Positions 10,603-21,686 of a stretch of DNA of 64,000 nucleotides are shown here, piece by piece (within the stretch, counting starts at the first letter, position 1; every line of letters begins with the position of its first letter). The stretch covers positions 8,009,703-8,073,702 of the forward strand of contig NC_033635.1 of NCBI RefSeq assembly GCF_001540865.1, given 5' to 3'. Position numbers and translations under genes: made by a program. Source of the DNA: Ananas comosus (Eukaryota > Streptophyta > Magnoliopsida > Poales > Bromeliaceae). The notes beneath the pieces are model-generated. The model searched no databases, was not told the DNA's origin, and was given only the letters and a program-made list of their open reading frames with translations.

Positions 10603-11183
10603 GGGCTTTTTTTGCAAATAATCCTCTGACAAATTTTATTTGTAAAAATAGTCCCGTCCAAAAATTATTTGCAAAAATGATCGTGCCCCTGCCACGCCAG
10701 CGCCACGTCAGCGCCACGCGGGCAGGGCGGGCCCAGATGTTTAAGTTGAACACGGTGAACCATTCACCGTGTTCAATACAAAATTTTTGTATTGGACACG
10801 GTGAATGGTTCACCGTGTCCAATACAAATACCCCAATAATGACTAAGTTGAAGGTATTTGTATTAGACACGGTGAACCATTCACCGTGTCCAATACAAAT
10901 TATTGGACACGGTGAATGATTCACCGTGTCCAATACAAATATTTCGATATTAACTATTTTGTATTGAACACGGTGAATCATTCACCGTGTCCAATATAAA
11001 AACTTTGTATTGAACAAGTGAATAGTTCACCGTGTTCAACTTAACCATCTGGCCCAGCTCCGTCCGCGTGGCGCTGACGTGGCGCTTGCGTGGCGGGGCC
11101 AGGACCATTTTTATAAATAAATTTTTGACAGGACCAATTAAAAAAAAAAAATTTGTAAGGGATTTATTTGCAAAAAAAAGCCC
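10603..11183. mobile_element. Mutator-like foldback MITE with 9-bp TSD
   Basis: A 581-bp element bounded by GGGCTTTTTTTGCAAATAA and its inverted complement, with terminal inverted repeats that extend about 150 bp inward through the GCGCCACGTCAGCGCCACGC segment. It is flanked by a perfect 9-bp direct repeat TACTTATAA (10594-10602 and 11184-11192), the target duplication size typical of Mutator-like elements. The centre (about 10748-11040) carries five spaced copies of a palindrome with core CACGGTGAATGATTCACCGT or variants. No transposase is encoded, so it depends on an element elsewhere. Confidence 0.85.
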
Positions 11184-11192
11184 TACTTATAA

Positions 11193-12380
11193 TGTAGCAA
11201 GTACAGGAAAAATTTTCTCAGCGTTACACGTGACATTATTGACCGACGTAATAATGCCAAGGTTTTCATTCAAATTGGCAAATAAATTGTACTATTTATT
11301 GTCCTGAGAATCTTTAAATGTAAACAAAAAAACAGAAGAGAGAAAGAGAGAATCTTAATATTAATCTATTTAGATGCGCGAGGGACTATAAAAATATGAG
11401 CTCCTTTGTCCTCTTAGGAGGAAAAAGGGACACTCATTATGCCCCCCCACAACCACTTAAAATAATGCTTCAGCTTTTAGGTCCAACTTGCTGACTTTCG
11501 GCTAGCTGTTTATTTTTAATTACATTAATTTATGCATGGGTCCCACACTCCTTTTTTAATTCCCACTTTAATTAGAATTTATATATTCATAAGGTGGTAT
11601 TCAATACCAGTAAAAAGATCGTCGGTCATAACCACTAATAGACTATTTTAAACTCATGTGCTGATAAAAAAAAATATATATACTCATCACATTTAAAGAC
11701 TCAGTTATATCGATAACGGAATTTCGTTAGGTCTGTTATAGACTACACTTCCACTCAACTTGTTAATTTTCCGAGAATAAAAAGTTGATCATGTTTCATA
11801 TTTGGGTGGGGTTAATATAAATGAAGGATGGTTTAGGAACGTACCAAGGATCATTTTTAATTCTTAAATTGATGCGTTTGTACGTGGGTCCTACTTGAGG
11901 CATATTCTTACTCTAATTCTGACTTTAATTAAGTAATATTTATAAGGTGGCCATCAATATCAATGGAAGGATAAATTAATTTGGGTGGGGTTAATCCAAA
12001 AGAAGGATGAATTTAAAAAGTAACAAGGAATAACTATGACAACAACACAAACATATGTAAATGGGTAGTAGCTAGTAACATTAATAGCACGCATTGAATC
12101 TGATTCTATATATACGCTGAACAAAATCACTATATTAATTAAATATGATCTATACATAAAGTATAGATGAGATGATATAGTCAACTTGCCAAAATTATGA
12201 GCCAAATTTGATTAGTTTGTAGTGCCTTTATTTTTATCTTCGTTATCATCATGGAGTGTCTAACAAATGTAAAAAAGAATCTGAAGCTTTTGCTACAACC
12301 AGAAACAACAATAAAATGTTAAATCTTAAAAGCAAATATTTTAATTTGGAGAAATTAAAGATAATAACAGAGCCAGAAAA
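11193..12380. other. Intergenic DNA with a diverged direct repeat
   Basis: The text around 11525-11600 (GGGTCCCAC..., CTTTAATTA..., ATAAGGTGG) reappears in altered form at about 11885-11950, and the TTGGGTGGGGTTAAT phrase occurs near 11802 and 11980. No gene features were seen. Confidence 0.5.
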
Positions 12381-12479
12381 GAAATATGGCCAATTTGCAT
12401 AAAAAATCCACTAGCTTTGTGCTTTCGCAAAAGTGGGCCACCTTTTTCGATTTTGCAGATTCAGACTGGATTTTTAGTA

Positions 12480-12914
12480 AACTGACCAAAATACCCTTAT
12501 ACCTTTTTCTCTCTCCTTTTTTTTTTTTTTTTTCTCGCGTTCTTTTTTTTTCTCGCCGAAGAAGGCGATGGAGGCGAAGGCAGAAACGGCCCCCATCGTC
12601 TCTGCAGCTCACGCCCTCACCCCAACCCTCGCCAGCGCACCCCTCGCCCTACTTGCCTACAACCCCGCCAAAGCTGCGCTGCGACCCTCTTTTTTTTTTT
12701 CTCTCCGTCCCTCCTCCACAGCCTCCGCGACCCTCCGCGATGATAACGAGGACGGTAACGCGTCCTCTTTCTCCGCCTTCGCCCTCCATCTCCACTGCAG
12801 CGGATTTTCTACCCGCCAAACAAACTCGCCGTCCACACTGCAGTTGTCGGCGAGGAAGAGGAAGTGCTTCTCGGGGCCGAGAAGCTTGCCGGCGAGAGAA
12901 GGGGCACGCGGCCC
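12480..12914. other. GC-rich segment with coding-like frames, gene not recognised
   Basis: After a poly-T/CT tract (12505-12552) the composition changes sharply to GC-rich. Overlapping frames are open on both strands (for example 12568-12954 plus and 12657-12920 minus), which is typical of high-GC DNA without stops. The minus frame reads GKLLGPEKHFLFLADNC and joins in sense to text also found in the adjacent hairpin arm, so it may be a captured gene fragment. I could not assign a family. Confidence 0.3.
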
Positions 12915-13794
12915 ACCCATCTATTCTAGAGGGCGGCGGCAAGCGCGGCCTTGACCGTGTCGGAGGCGAGGAGGGCGAGAAATGCACGGGAGAATCTCTG
13001 GATTAGCATTTTTGTTTGTTTAAAACAGAAAAAAAAAACTAAAAGGCCAAAAATTAGAGAATAATAAAAAAAACCAGGGAAGAATGAAGAAGAAGATGAA
13101 TTTGCACTGTTAAGATTAAATTGCACTGTTTTAAAAGAACGTTGCACTATTATGGATGTAAGTTGCACTCTTTTAATGTAAACTGCATAGTTTAAGATAA
13201 AAGTTATACTTTTTAAATAAAAGTTGTACTCTTTGAGAGATATTTATACTGTTTCTCTTCTTGTTGCACTCTTTAAGATGAGATATTTATACTATTTCTG
13301 CTCTTGTTGCACAATTTTTCTTGTTAAAGGGTGCAGTTTATATATCAACACATCAAAAGAGAAATAGTGCAACAAGAGGAGAAATAGTGCAACAAGAGGA
13401 GAAATAGTATAAATATCTCATCTTAAAGAATGCAACAAGAGGAGAAACAATGTAAATATCTCTCAAAGAGTACAACTTTCGTTTAAAGAGTGTAACTTTT
13501 CTCTTAAAGGGCAGTTTATATTTAAAAGAGTGCAACTTACGTTCATAATAGTGCAACGTTTTTTTAAAACAGTGCAATTTAATCTTAACAGTGCAAATTC
13601 TTTTTCTTCTTCTTTCTTCTCTGGTTTTCTTTATTATTCTCTAGTTTTTGGTCTTTTAGTTTTTTTTTTTTTTTGTTTTAAACAAACAAAAGTGCTAATC
13701 CACAGATGCTCTCGTGCATTCCTCGTCCTTCTTGTCTCCGACACCGTTGAGGCCGCGCTCGTTGTCGCCCACTGGGGTAGGCGAGTGGGCTGCA
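12915..13794. repeat. Large inverted repeat (hairpin) with TGCACT motifs
   Basis: The left arm, about 12915-13325, is the reverse complement of the right arm, about 13350-13794, with scattered mismatches and small indels. Both arms start in GC-rich sequence, pass through an A-rich tract, and then carry repeated TTGCACT/GTTGCACTCTTT words every 20-30 bp. The loop is short (roughly 25 bp). The right arm is cut off at 13795 where an LTR end begins, so the original element was longer. RNA from this region would fold into a long double strand. Confidence 0.85.
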
Positions 13795-14055
13795 TGTCAC
13801 GCCCCGTGACCCGTCTATTTGGTCGAATTCGGGCACGCCGACAGACCGCCGAACGGATAGAGTCTTCCCTATACGTCCTAGGCATCACAATCCATACAAA
13901 CGCGAGGTTCCAACCAAGAACAATAATCAAGCAAGGATTGCATAAGGAAGTATCAAAAACATAAATGCAACTATACTATTACAAGCATTCGTCCCGGGTT
14001 TTACATTTTTATTACATTTGTTTCAATCTTCCAAATACAACCAAGTTATTACTGT
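13795..14055 (-). mobile_element. LTR 3'-end fragment (TGTCACGCCCC type)
   Basis: It begins TGTCACGCCCCGTGACCCG, which is the inverted form of the 3' end shared by the gypsy LTRs in this window, and carries the CGCCGAACGGATAGAG step seen in the others. It disrupts the hairpin arm on its left and is itself cut at 14056 by another LTR-like sequence. Orientation is therefore minus and only the LTR end is left. Confidence 0.7.
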
Positions 14056-15793
14056 TAGAAAATTGCGTACGGTAAAAACGCAGCGGAAAAAGAAATCAAA
14101 CAAATTTGATTTTGAAAACTCTCGAGATCCAATCTCAAATACCACGCAATTAGGATCCCTCGTGTTCTTTAAGATTAAAGAAGAAAAACAAAATCGAATC
14201 TTTACCTTTTTCGTGGATAGATCTTCACCTCAATTTGATAATCGTGGAATTGGATTCTCTTGAAGCCGCACACACGTCTGGCCTCTATAGGTATCCACAT
14301 GAGGTCCTTGATTTGATCGATGTCCTCAGCGGGGTGCTAGCTCCCTTGCAAAGGGCGTCATTTTTTGTTAGAATATGGAAGAGAGAAGAGAGGAAAGATG
14401 ACGGTTAGAGTTTTCTTAAAACTCCCGTATAATTATATAGAGGAATATAATCATCTTTTTAATAATATAATAACCATTAAGGATAAGTACAAATCTAGAT
14501 TTAAATTTATTCTTTTCTTAATTAGCTAGATCGATCAAATCTTAATTTGATTCGACTTGAACTTTATATTAACTTGATCATATCAAATTAATAAAGCAAC
14601 ATTTGCATATAAGTCCTCTTATAATTTACTAACTATTAGTAAGTCCTCTCTAGTAACATTTACACCTTAATACCGCTAATTTGTAATAATTACAAATTAG
14701 TCCAATTATCAACATATTGACAATTAGGTCCTCCGGCGATTCAATAATCACGATCTAGCTATCCGATCAATCACAACCTCTTATGTGTGTGACCCTATAG
14801 GTTCTATTCTATCTGGTAGTGAGATATATTTTGATCACTATCAACAATATCACTGAAACTCTTTTCAGTGGATCGGAACAATTCCAACTCAGCCCAATGA
14901 GAATTATCGATCATCTAGATAATTCTCATGAGTCTCACAATCCACCAGTGACGCCTAGCAACATGTAGTGGCATTCCAGTAGAATGGAATACTGAACTTC
15001 TTGGTGCAGTTACCGTATGATACAGTCCTTCTATCATGACTCCCGACTAGACGCAGGTCATGGAATAACTCGTCAAATCCCATCGTCTGTCATATGCTAA
15101 ATTTATTCAACTCGAGTTTCTAATATTGGAAACCCTTTTCCGCTATTAACTCTGCCCTGACCAAGGTCTTCTAAACTCGGTCTCATAAATCACATAGGAC
15201 TAACACCCCCTATCTACCAAGGGAGATAGATTCCATCTAAGTGCGCACCCTATTCCTACAATGAACCCACTGCAGCCAACATGCACCGCAAGGACCCGAA
15301 TGGCTAGGGACCAAGTGTATGTACAGTCAAACTATAGTAACCTCATTGTGAATAGCCGAGGCACCGTAGGTCAAAGGACCAGTCACACTACTGCAACATT
15401 GAGTAAGTCACTGACGAGTGAGTAAGACATCCAAGTGACTTCTCGTATTGGTCACGCTCGGTACCCTTGTTCTCTAACAACCACCTGCATATTCGCTTCA
15501 GTGTCCCCACACTGTCGACTCGAGACCCGTCTACCCAAAAGGGAAGCGACCTATGCACCAATCTCATCGGATCAATCACCGTCCCCGTGATGATCCATTG
15601 ATCGGGAGCATTTAGAAATTAACCACCAATGAAACATGCCTCAAATTCTCAACTCTTGAGAATATATGTCATCATCTTATTAATTCCTTGGACGATTCAT
15701 GGACACATACACAACATGAATGGTAATAAGAACCCAACTTTATTCATAAGATTTTAAAGTCAAATACAAATTTATGTCCTAGAAAGAATACAG
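14056..15793 (-). mobile_element. LTR-like block, possibly a copia-type solo LTR
   Basis: Starts TGTTAGAAAATTGCGTACGG and ends ...AGAAAGAATACA, so it has TG...CA ends in minus orientation and a length of about 1.74 kb. The content resembles plant retrotransposon LTRs I know only in general terms. A clear 5-bp target duplication was not found (left flank ATTAC, right flank GGTTT), nor a primer site or PPT next to it, so the limits are provisional. No protein domain is present. Confidence 0.4.
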
Positions 15794-16810
15794 GTTTCGG
15801 CCTGGTTGGTGTCGAGTACCGATACCTATTGGTAAGTACCGGTACTGGGACTGGGTTCCGGTATTGCATCGGGCTAGCACCGGTACACAGCACGCGATTT
15901 CGCGTGTTGAGTATTGGGTACTGGTACCCAAGTTGAGTACCGGTACTTAGGCGACAGAATTGAGTTGGCTAGGGGTCTTTTGGTCATTTTGGTTGTTGAT
16001 ATTATCACCAACCGACCCCGACTTATATATCAGCCTAAGAAGCTTGGAGAATGTCGTAGTTTCTCCTCCTCTTCTCTCTCTAGCTAATTGAGGGTAGATC
16101 TCAGTTCTTTCCTTCTTTGCTTAGGAGGATCGTACGTGTGCGTGGGTTGTTCCCGGTTGAGCTGTAGGAGGTCGGGCGAGCACGGGGTTTCTCCTATCGA
16201 CTTCTAGCTAGTGTTGGACGAGCGTTCGAGGTGGGTTAATGTTTACGGAAATCATCGGAATTCCTTCTAAGTCGTAGAAATGGCAGCATATATTTTCTTG
16301 TCTTGCTCATCGTGTTTAGTAGCTCGAATTCGTAGATTTGCATGCTTTATATGAAATCTGAATTTGGAGCATAATTTTATGATTTTTGATGAAGTGATAT
16401 ATGTTGAACTGGGATTTGACTTAGGAGAAAACCCATTAAACCTACACTGTCATTTTCAAATTGTTAACAGATTTAGCTTTCAGAAGCTAATTTCTTTATT
16501 GTATCACCGCTATTAGTGCGTCATGGATATTTAGATTAGTGTAGGTTGAGATTACGCTCGTGCTGAGCAGCCAACTCGTTTTACAGTAGAGTTTGTACTG
16601 TTTCGTACTATCGGGTGCCGTCGGGGCGGACGGTGGACCCAAATGTTTACATATTGTATCAGACTGTGTTGAGGGCACGTGAGTCTTGGTTGTTAGACCA
16701 GTTTGACCCATTTGTTTTGACTATAGCCTGTGTGAGATTAATTGAGCTCGACAGAGACACGCTTGCATACTCGGTTGGATCGCTCGACGAGTGTCGCTTC
16801 GGAGTGAGGC
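15794..16810 (+). mobile_element. LTR-like host segment with ACCGGTAC repeats (left part)
   Basis: Contains several GTACCGGTAC or diverged words at 15815-15950, then a possible TATA region (TTATATATCAGCC, about 16022) and a CT-rich leader, the order seen in other plus-oriented LTRs here. It is interrupted at 16811 by a solo LTR with target duplication GAGGC and resumes at 19325/19330. Its own start is not resolved. Confidence 0.5.
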
Positions 16811-19324
16811 TGTCACGCCCCCATCCCCGCCAATTTGGTCAGGATCGGGTCACGTCAACAGACGCCGAACGGACAGCATCTCCCCTGTCCGCCCAAGGCT
16901 CCAACTACAAGTATAATTAAGCAATCAACCAAAGTAATTTGCAATTATACAAGGCTTGCACGAGGGCAAGCAACAACGGAAGCGAAAGCTCTAAATTAAA
17001 CATACAACCATACATGATATTTGATTAAATTTAAACCAAATACAAGTGAACTAAAACTATTACATTCTTTTCCTTTTTATTCATAATTTCTTTTACATCT
17101 TAATCATTCTCCAAAATACATGAATTGTTTTCAACTTTTACATCTATAAATCAACAAAAGAAAGTTGATACATGTAGACAAAAGGGAATGACTAAATGCA
17201 TAAACTCCGGCGGCCACTAGCTATGGCGCAATACCCTTGCTTCGGTCCTCCGCCGCCCCGCTCGCGCTCGGACCTGTACGGTTAGTGGTGTGAGAACTAC
17301 AAAGAAGTTCCCAGTGGGTTCGGCAACCGACCTCGCCGACTTACCCACTAGGTCTATTCAGCCATAAGTATTTCAAAGGAATAAAAATAACAACCATACT
17401 AATGCTAATACTATGCCTGCAAGAAAACTGTCAGTGGATATATATAATCGAATAATGAATGCTCATGCATGCATGCTTGTTCCATACTTTACTTTGGTTT
17501 TTACCCAATCTTGCCGGTTAACCTTGTTAACCCAAATAACTCACAACCCAAAATCCCTTAATAACGGGGGACTCGAACTAACCTAGGGACCGTCCTCTGG
17601 GCGGACTTTATCACGCCCAGTGGTGACTAACTCCGGAGCGCACTACCCGAGGGGGAGCTACCTCCCTCAAGCGAAGACTTATCATGAGTATCGATCCAAT
17701 CCTCAACTTGAGGATACATAGCCACTAGTCACAATGCTATTGTCATAATAGGTTTCTACCTATTTATTCATGCTACTTTCCAAATCATACTTGTCACAAT
17801 GCCTCTGTGGTTAAACTAGGTTTAACAATCGATTTCTCAATGCCAATCATGTCTCTATTGTCAATGTCACCTTTGTTTACTATTGTCTAAGTCCAAGTCC
17901 AAGTCTCACATTCATACAACTTTAAGGTTCTACCATATATGTCCATTATGCTTCTATCATTCTCTATGTTCAACTATGTTAGAAGCATGTAAATGAAATC
18001 AAACCAAGGTTCACATGTAATTTAACCCTACTATGCATGAATGACTATACAACAATATACTCAATAAAAGGTGAAATAGGCATAAAGGGAAATCTGATGA
18101 TTCCGGTGTGCACCCCCAACCTTAAATATTGTAGATGGGTTGTAGTTCGACTCTCGTGATTTTAGCATGCCTCTTCCGCGAACTAAACCCAAAATAAAGC
18201 CAAATTAGGTCCTATATACAAGATCTCTTACTTAACCTTTTCGTAACGTTAAACGGAGTTGTCCCACGCGTCGAGAATATCCCCAATTAGGTTTTCAAGA
18301 GGTCAATTTGCCTCGAAAATACCCGGAGTCAAAAGCTCCAAAATCCATGCCCTAACAATGCTATATTCAAATTTCTCCTAGAGTGATCTCATCTCTAAGT
18401 AAATGATAGCTTAGAGTCATCTAGGAAGCTTTCTAATACTATTACCAAGCCTCTAGAACCATTCATAGGGCATCTACTATGGATTCTAACAATCCACCAT
18501 GAGAGGGTTCCAAGAAAACCATATTTTTATGGTGTTCAAAGCTCAAAAGAGTCTCTAAAGCTAGAAACAAACTCAAAACTCTAAAACTTAGGGTTAAAAT
18601 CAAACCCTAGAAGCAATCTTGCAAGAACTTACCTCTAGTCCCAAGCTCTACCAAGTCTTCTTGTTGGAGGGCTTCTAGAACCACCAAAACCTCCAAAATC
18701 CACCTTCAATGTCTTCTTCTCCTTCTTCTCTTTGCTCTAGGTCTAGCTTTCTAGAGAGAGAGAGGGAAATGAGAGAGGGAGAGAGTGGAGAGGTGTTTGG
18801 GCTGTTGGCTGTGAAGGAGAGGAGGGTTGGGTTATTAGCATGTTGTGACATTTGCAACTAAGCCCTCCAAAACTTCTAATTTGTAACAGACCTTAATGTT
18901 GCTGCCAGACCAAAGTGTGCCGGAACACTTTGGGCTGTTACCGGTTACACGATTACGCAGAGGCAACCCGAGAGCATTTCCCTCGGATTTTACCAAAGTG
19001 TAGCGGTACACACTAGGGGTGTACCGGTACATTTTCTACGAAAATCTCAAACCCGAGAGCTTACTCTACTCGGGCTGCTGGGCTGTTACCGGTGACAACT
19101 CGATGATTGTACCGGTACACTTTGCCCAGAATGCAGTTTTAGCTCCGATTCGACTCTACTTCGCGCCGGTCGATGCTAAAACCCTTCTAATACCTCTTAA
19201 ACTCATTTTTAGCCCTTCTAACATTGTTGGAATGCTAAATGCAACTCGTCCATCCATCTTTTTTGCATACTTTAGTCAATTTGGTTAAAGTTCGATAATT
19301 TCTTCCGGGTTTCAATATGTTACA
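16811..19324 (-). mobile_element. Solo LTR, Ty3/gypsy type, TSD GAGGC
   Basis: A 2514-bp LTR in minus orientation, from TGTCACGCCCC to ...TATGTTACA, flanked by the 5-bp duplication GAGGC (16806-16810 and 19325-19329). No internal region lies between the ends, so it is a solo LTR produced by LTR-LTR recombination. Near its sense start (18955-19125) are TACCGGTACA-type palindromes. Near its sense 3' end (16864-16894) is the CGGACAG...CTGTCCG hairpin. Confidence 0.9.
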
Positions 19325-19329
19325 GAGGC

Positions 19330-19588
19330 TTTTCTTATGTTGATATCACAGTAGTCCTGTTTGGACAGTGTTCTTGAACCAGCCACCCCCGTGGGTGGTG
19401 TGCGGTGTAGCTTTGATACAGGCTGGATGGGCCAGTCGGCAATCCCTGGAGATTGGGTCAGTGTGTAGCTAGTGATGCATTTCTATGTCTATAGAGAGTA
19501 TGGTTGGATAGCAGTAGTTTAATAGCATATAGCTGTAGAATTACTTTCAGCTTACTTTACTATCCTTTGCATACCTTACTGTAGACTT
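19330..19588 (+). mobile_element. LTR-like host segment (continuation after the solo LTR)
   Basis: This resumes the sequence broken at 16810 by the solo LTR. It contains a GTGGGTGGTGTGCGG phrase and a CAGTCGGCAATCCCTGGAG phrase similar in style to other LTR interiors, and ends where a GGGCGTGTTTGGTT terminus starts. Confidence 0.45.
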
Positions 19589-20165
19589 AGGGCGTGTTTG
19601 GTTCGCTTCTTTTTCACCCTAGAATCGGAATCGAAATGAGTGAATCCGTTTGTAGATGTTTGGTATGTGGGAGTCCCATTCCGATTCCGATTCCTGAGTG
19701 GAATGAGAATCCCCTAATCACCTCTTTTTCCAATCCGGTCTAGGAGGCCGGATTGGAAGTTGAATCCGGACGGAATGGATATTTATTCGAATTAAATTTA
19801 TTTTTTCAACTTTCTTTAATTAAAATATAGTTTAAATTTAGAAATTAATTTTAAATTTTAATTTGAATTTCAATTAAAAATTAAAATTTAATCAAGTATT
19901 TTGAATCTAACTTATAAATTTGAATTTAAATTAAATTTTAATTTATATAAAGTTTTATTCAAATTTTATTTAAAATTTAAATTAAATTTATGGATTCAAT
20001 TTAAAATTTAAATTATAATTTTAAGTTTGATTTTGAATAAATCAAAATTTAGTTTTATATTTTGAATTATCCACTCTACTTCAAAGTTTAATTTTTTTTA
20101 AAAAAATAGATTTAAAATTTTGACATTATTTCAAAATTTTGATATAAATTTTTAATATTTAATTT
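19589..20165 (+). mobile_element. MITE fragment with GGGCGTGTTTGGTT terminus
   Basis: The GGGCGTGTTTGGTTCG end is a common terminus of plant PIF/Harbinger-like (and some hAT-like) small elements. It is followed by an ATTCCGATTCCGATT/ATCGGAATCGAAAT dyad and then about 350 bp of AT-rich DNA. A matching inverted right end was not found, so the element is truncated or the right end has diverged. Confidence 0.5.
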
Positions 20166-20351
20166 TTAGTTTGATATAACCAGAGAAGGAGTACCGGAAC
20201 TCCTCTGTATAAACCGAGAACTGAAGCCCTCGGGTTTGAGCTTTGCGAGGTAGAGTACTGGTACTGCATTGCCCAAGAACCGGTACTGCATCGCGTGGGT
20301 ACCGATACCCTGCGTGTTGTTCGCTTGGCAGAGGTTTGGGTTGTGCTGTGA
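20166..20351 (+). mobile_element. LTR-like segment with GGTACTG/ACCGGTACTG words
   Basis: Holds at least five diverged TACCGG/GGTAC words, as in 15815-15950, so it is probably another part of an ACCGGTAC-type LTR. It is bounded on the right by the 5S-derived TRIM. Confidence 0.45.
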
Positions 20352-20690
20352 TGTGACGCCCCGACTTCCCAGGGGGTCACCCATCCTAGGGCTACTCCCG
20401 TCCTAGCACGCTTAACTCTCTTAACCTCTTGGGCCTAGCCACCACCCAAAATGCTTAAGCCGGGTTAAGAGTTTAGCCCTATTATATCTCATATATAGGA
20501 CTATCCAGGGTCTCACAATCTCCGATCCGTTAAGTCCTGACGTACTCGTCAGGCTCAGACCCACAAGTACCAGGTACAAAGTGCAAACTTAACTCGCTAG
20601 CCCGTCATCCAGACCCTGGCTCAGCCGAGACTCATCTCACACTTCCGGACGGGATAATTGGAGATCTGATACATCATCTTATCTATAACA
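20352..20690 (-). mobile_element. Cassandra-like TRIM retrotransposon with 5S rRNA-derived LTR (partial)
   Basis: The first 166 bp (20352-20517) form an LTR with inverted ends TGTGA...TCACA. Read on the minus strand, 20363-20418 matches the 3' half of plant 5S rRNA, including GTTAAGCGTGCT, GGATGGGTGACC and CTGGGAAGTC, the part that holds the internal RNA polymerase III promoter. Cassandra TRIMs are known to carry 5S sequence in their LTRs. A diverged primer-binding remnant (complement of ATCTGATACAT) lies near 20664-20674. The second LTR is missing: at about 20685 the sequence changes to a different LTR end. Confidence 0.75.
20363..20418 (-). promoter_or_regulatory. 5S rRNA-like internal promoter region within the TRIM LTR
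   Basis: On the minus strand the text follows the 3' half of 5S rRNA from GAGTTAAGCGTGCTAGGACG to GGGAAGTCGGGGC. The region overlaps the intermediate element and box C of the 5S gene. The 5' half of 5S is absent, so this is not a functional rRNA gene. Whether polymerase III uses it cannot be told from sequence. Confidence 0.65.
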
Positions 20691-20763
20691 CCCCAATCCT
20701 CCCCCAATCAGCATCGGGTTCGGGTCACGTCAACAGACGCAGAACGGAAAAAGTCTCCCCTGT
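20685..20763 (-). mobile_element. LTR 3'-end fragment
   Basis: Contains CGGGTCACGTCAACAGACGC and CAGAACGGA...TCTCCCCTGT, the same end module as the solo LTR at 16811, in minus orientation. It is about 80 bp and ends abruptly where a CT-rich plus-oriented LTR text begins. Confidence 0.6.
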
Positions 20764-20874
20764 AGGATTTTTCTCCATTTTTCTCTCTAGATTTCTCTCC
20801 CAACTCCTTTTAATTTGAGGTGTGATCTCTTCCTTATCTTCCTCTTCATGGTAGCAAGCTTGGGGATCTTGGAG
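20764..20874 (+). mobile_element. Host LTR-like sequence, left part of the four-layer nest
   Basis: A CT-rich leader-like stretch that ends ...GGGGATCTTGGAG. The last five bases TGGAG are duplicated at 37771-37775, where the text resumes as GGAGTTTGGTTGAAAGG. Removing 20875-37775 restores a continuous plus-oriented sequence, so this is the oldest layer of the nest. Confidence 0.7.
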
Positions 20875-21686
20875 TGTCACGCCCCGTGGCCTATTTTAAA
20901 AGCCTTTTTAAAATCCATTACCATTTTGAAAATAGAGTTGCGGAAGATGTGCCCTGTTTTTTCCCTCTTTTTTTTTTCAACTTGGCCCACGTGACGTACA
21001 GACCCGCCACAAATACAAAGTTCATCTGTCCACTCGTACAGAGTCTCCTTTGTATTTGCACAACGTACCAACCATACAACAGGATCTCAACTACAACCTA
21101 CATTTATCAATAAACAACCAATTCATGATATGCATTTTCATACAGCTATCGATCCTTAGAGATGATGCATGCCTCTAAGCACTCCTTAGGCGCTGGATGA
21201 TGCAATGCACAGTACAACAATCATCCTATTTAAAAATGCTCCATATCCGGAAGCTTTGATTTTAAACTCTAATTCATTCATTCATGAAAACCATTCAAAA
21301 ATCTTTTGAAAGTGTTTCCCACACGGAAACTTAATTTTGAAAATCGACTATCTCGAGGGGTAGAAAACCACGATTCGAAAATTCATAAATACAATTCCGA
21401 GAACCACAAAGTACACATACGTCCCAAAACTGAAGATCCATAAACCAAATCCACAAATCCATAAACTCCAGTTACATGCAATGGAAAACCAATTCAACCA
21501 GCTCACAAAATTCAAACATCAAGTATGATCGTCTAACTGAACCATTTATTATTAAAACTACTAAGTGCAGAAATGAAAGTAACCAGGGTGACGGTCGCTA
21601 TACCAAACTAGCTAGATCGTCCTCTCGTCGCACCCAACACCAACTCCGAGCCCGAATCACCTGGGGAAATGGGGGGTGAGAAACCG

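Noticed and set aside
10514..10981. 155-codon minus frame with repeated HGEWFTVSNTN-like text
   Set aside because: A translation of the palindromic repeats inside the Mutator-like MITE.
10748..11040. Possible CRISPR-like array
   Set aside because: Spacers are very short and AT-rich, the repeats are palindromic and imperfect, it is inside a transposon with a TSD, and the genome is a plant's.
12386..13006. 206-codon plus-strand frame
   Set aside because: Crosses a poly-T tract, a GC-rich block with both strands open, and the start of a hairpin arm; composition explains the lack of stops.
20352..20420. A 5S rRNA gene
   Set aside because: Only the 3' half matches and it is embedded in an LTR with TGTGA...TCACA ends, so a TRIM explains it better.
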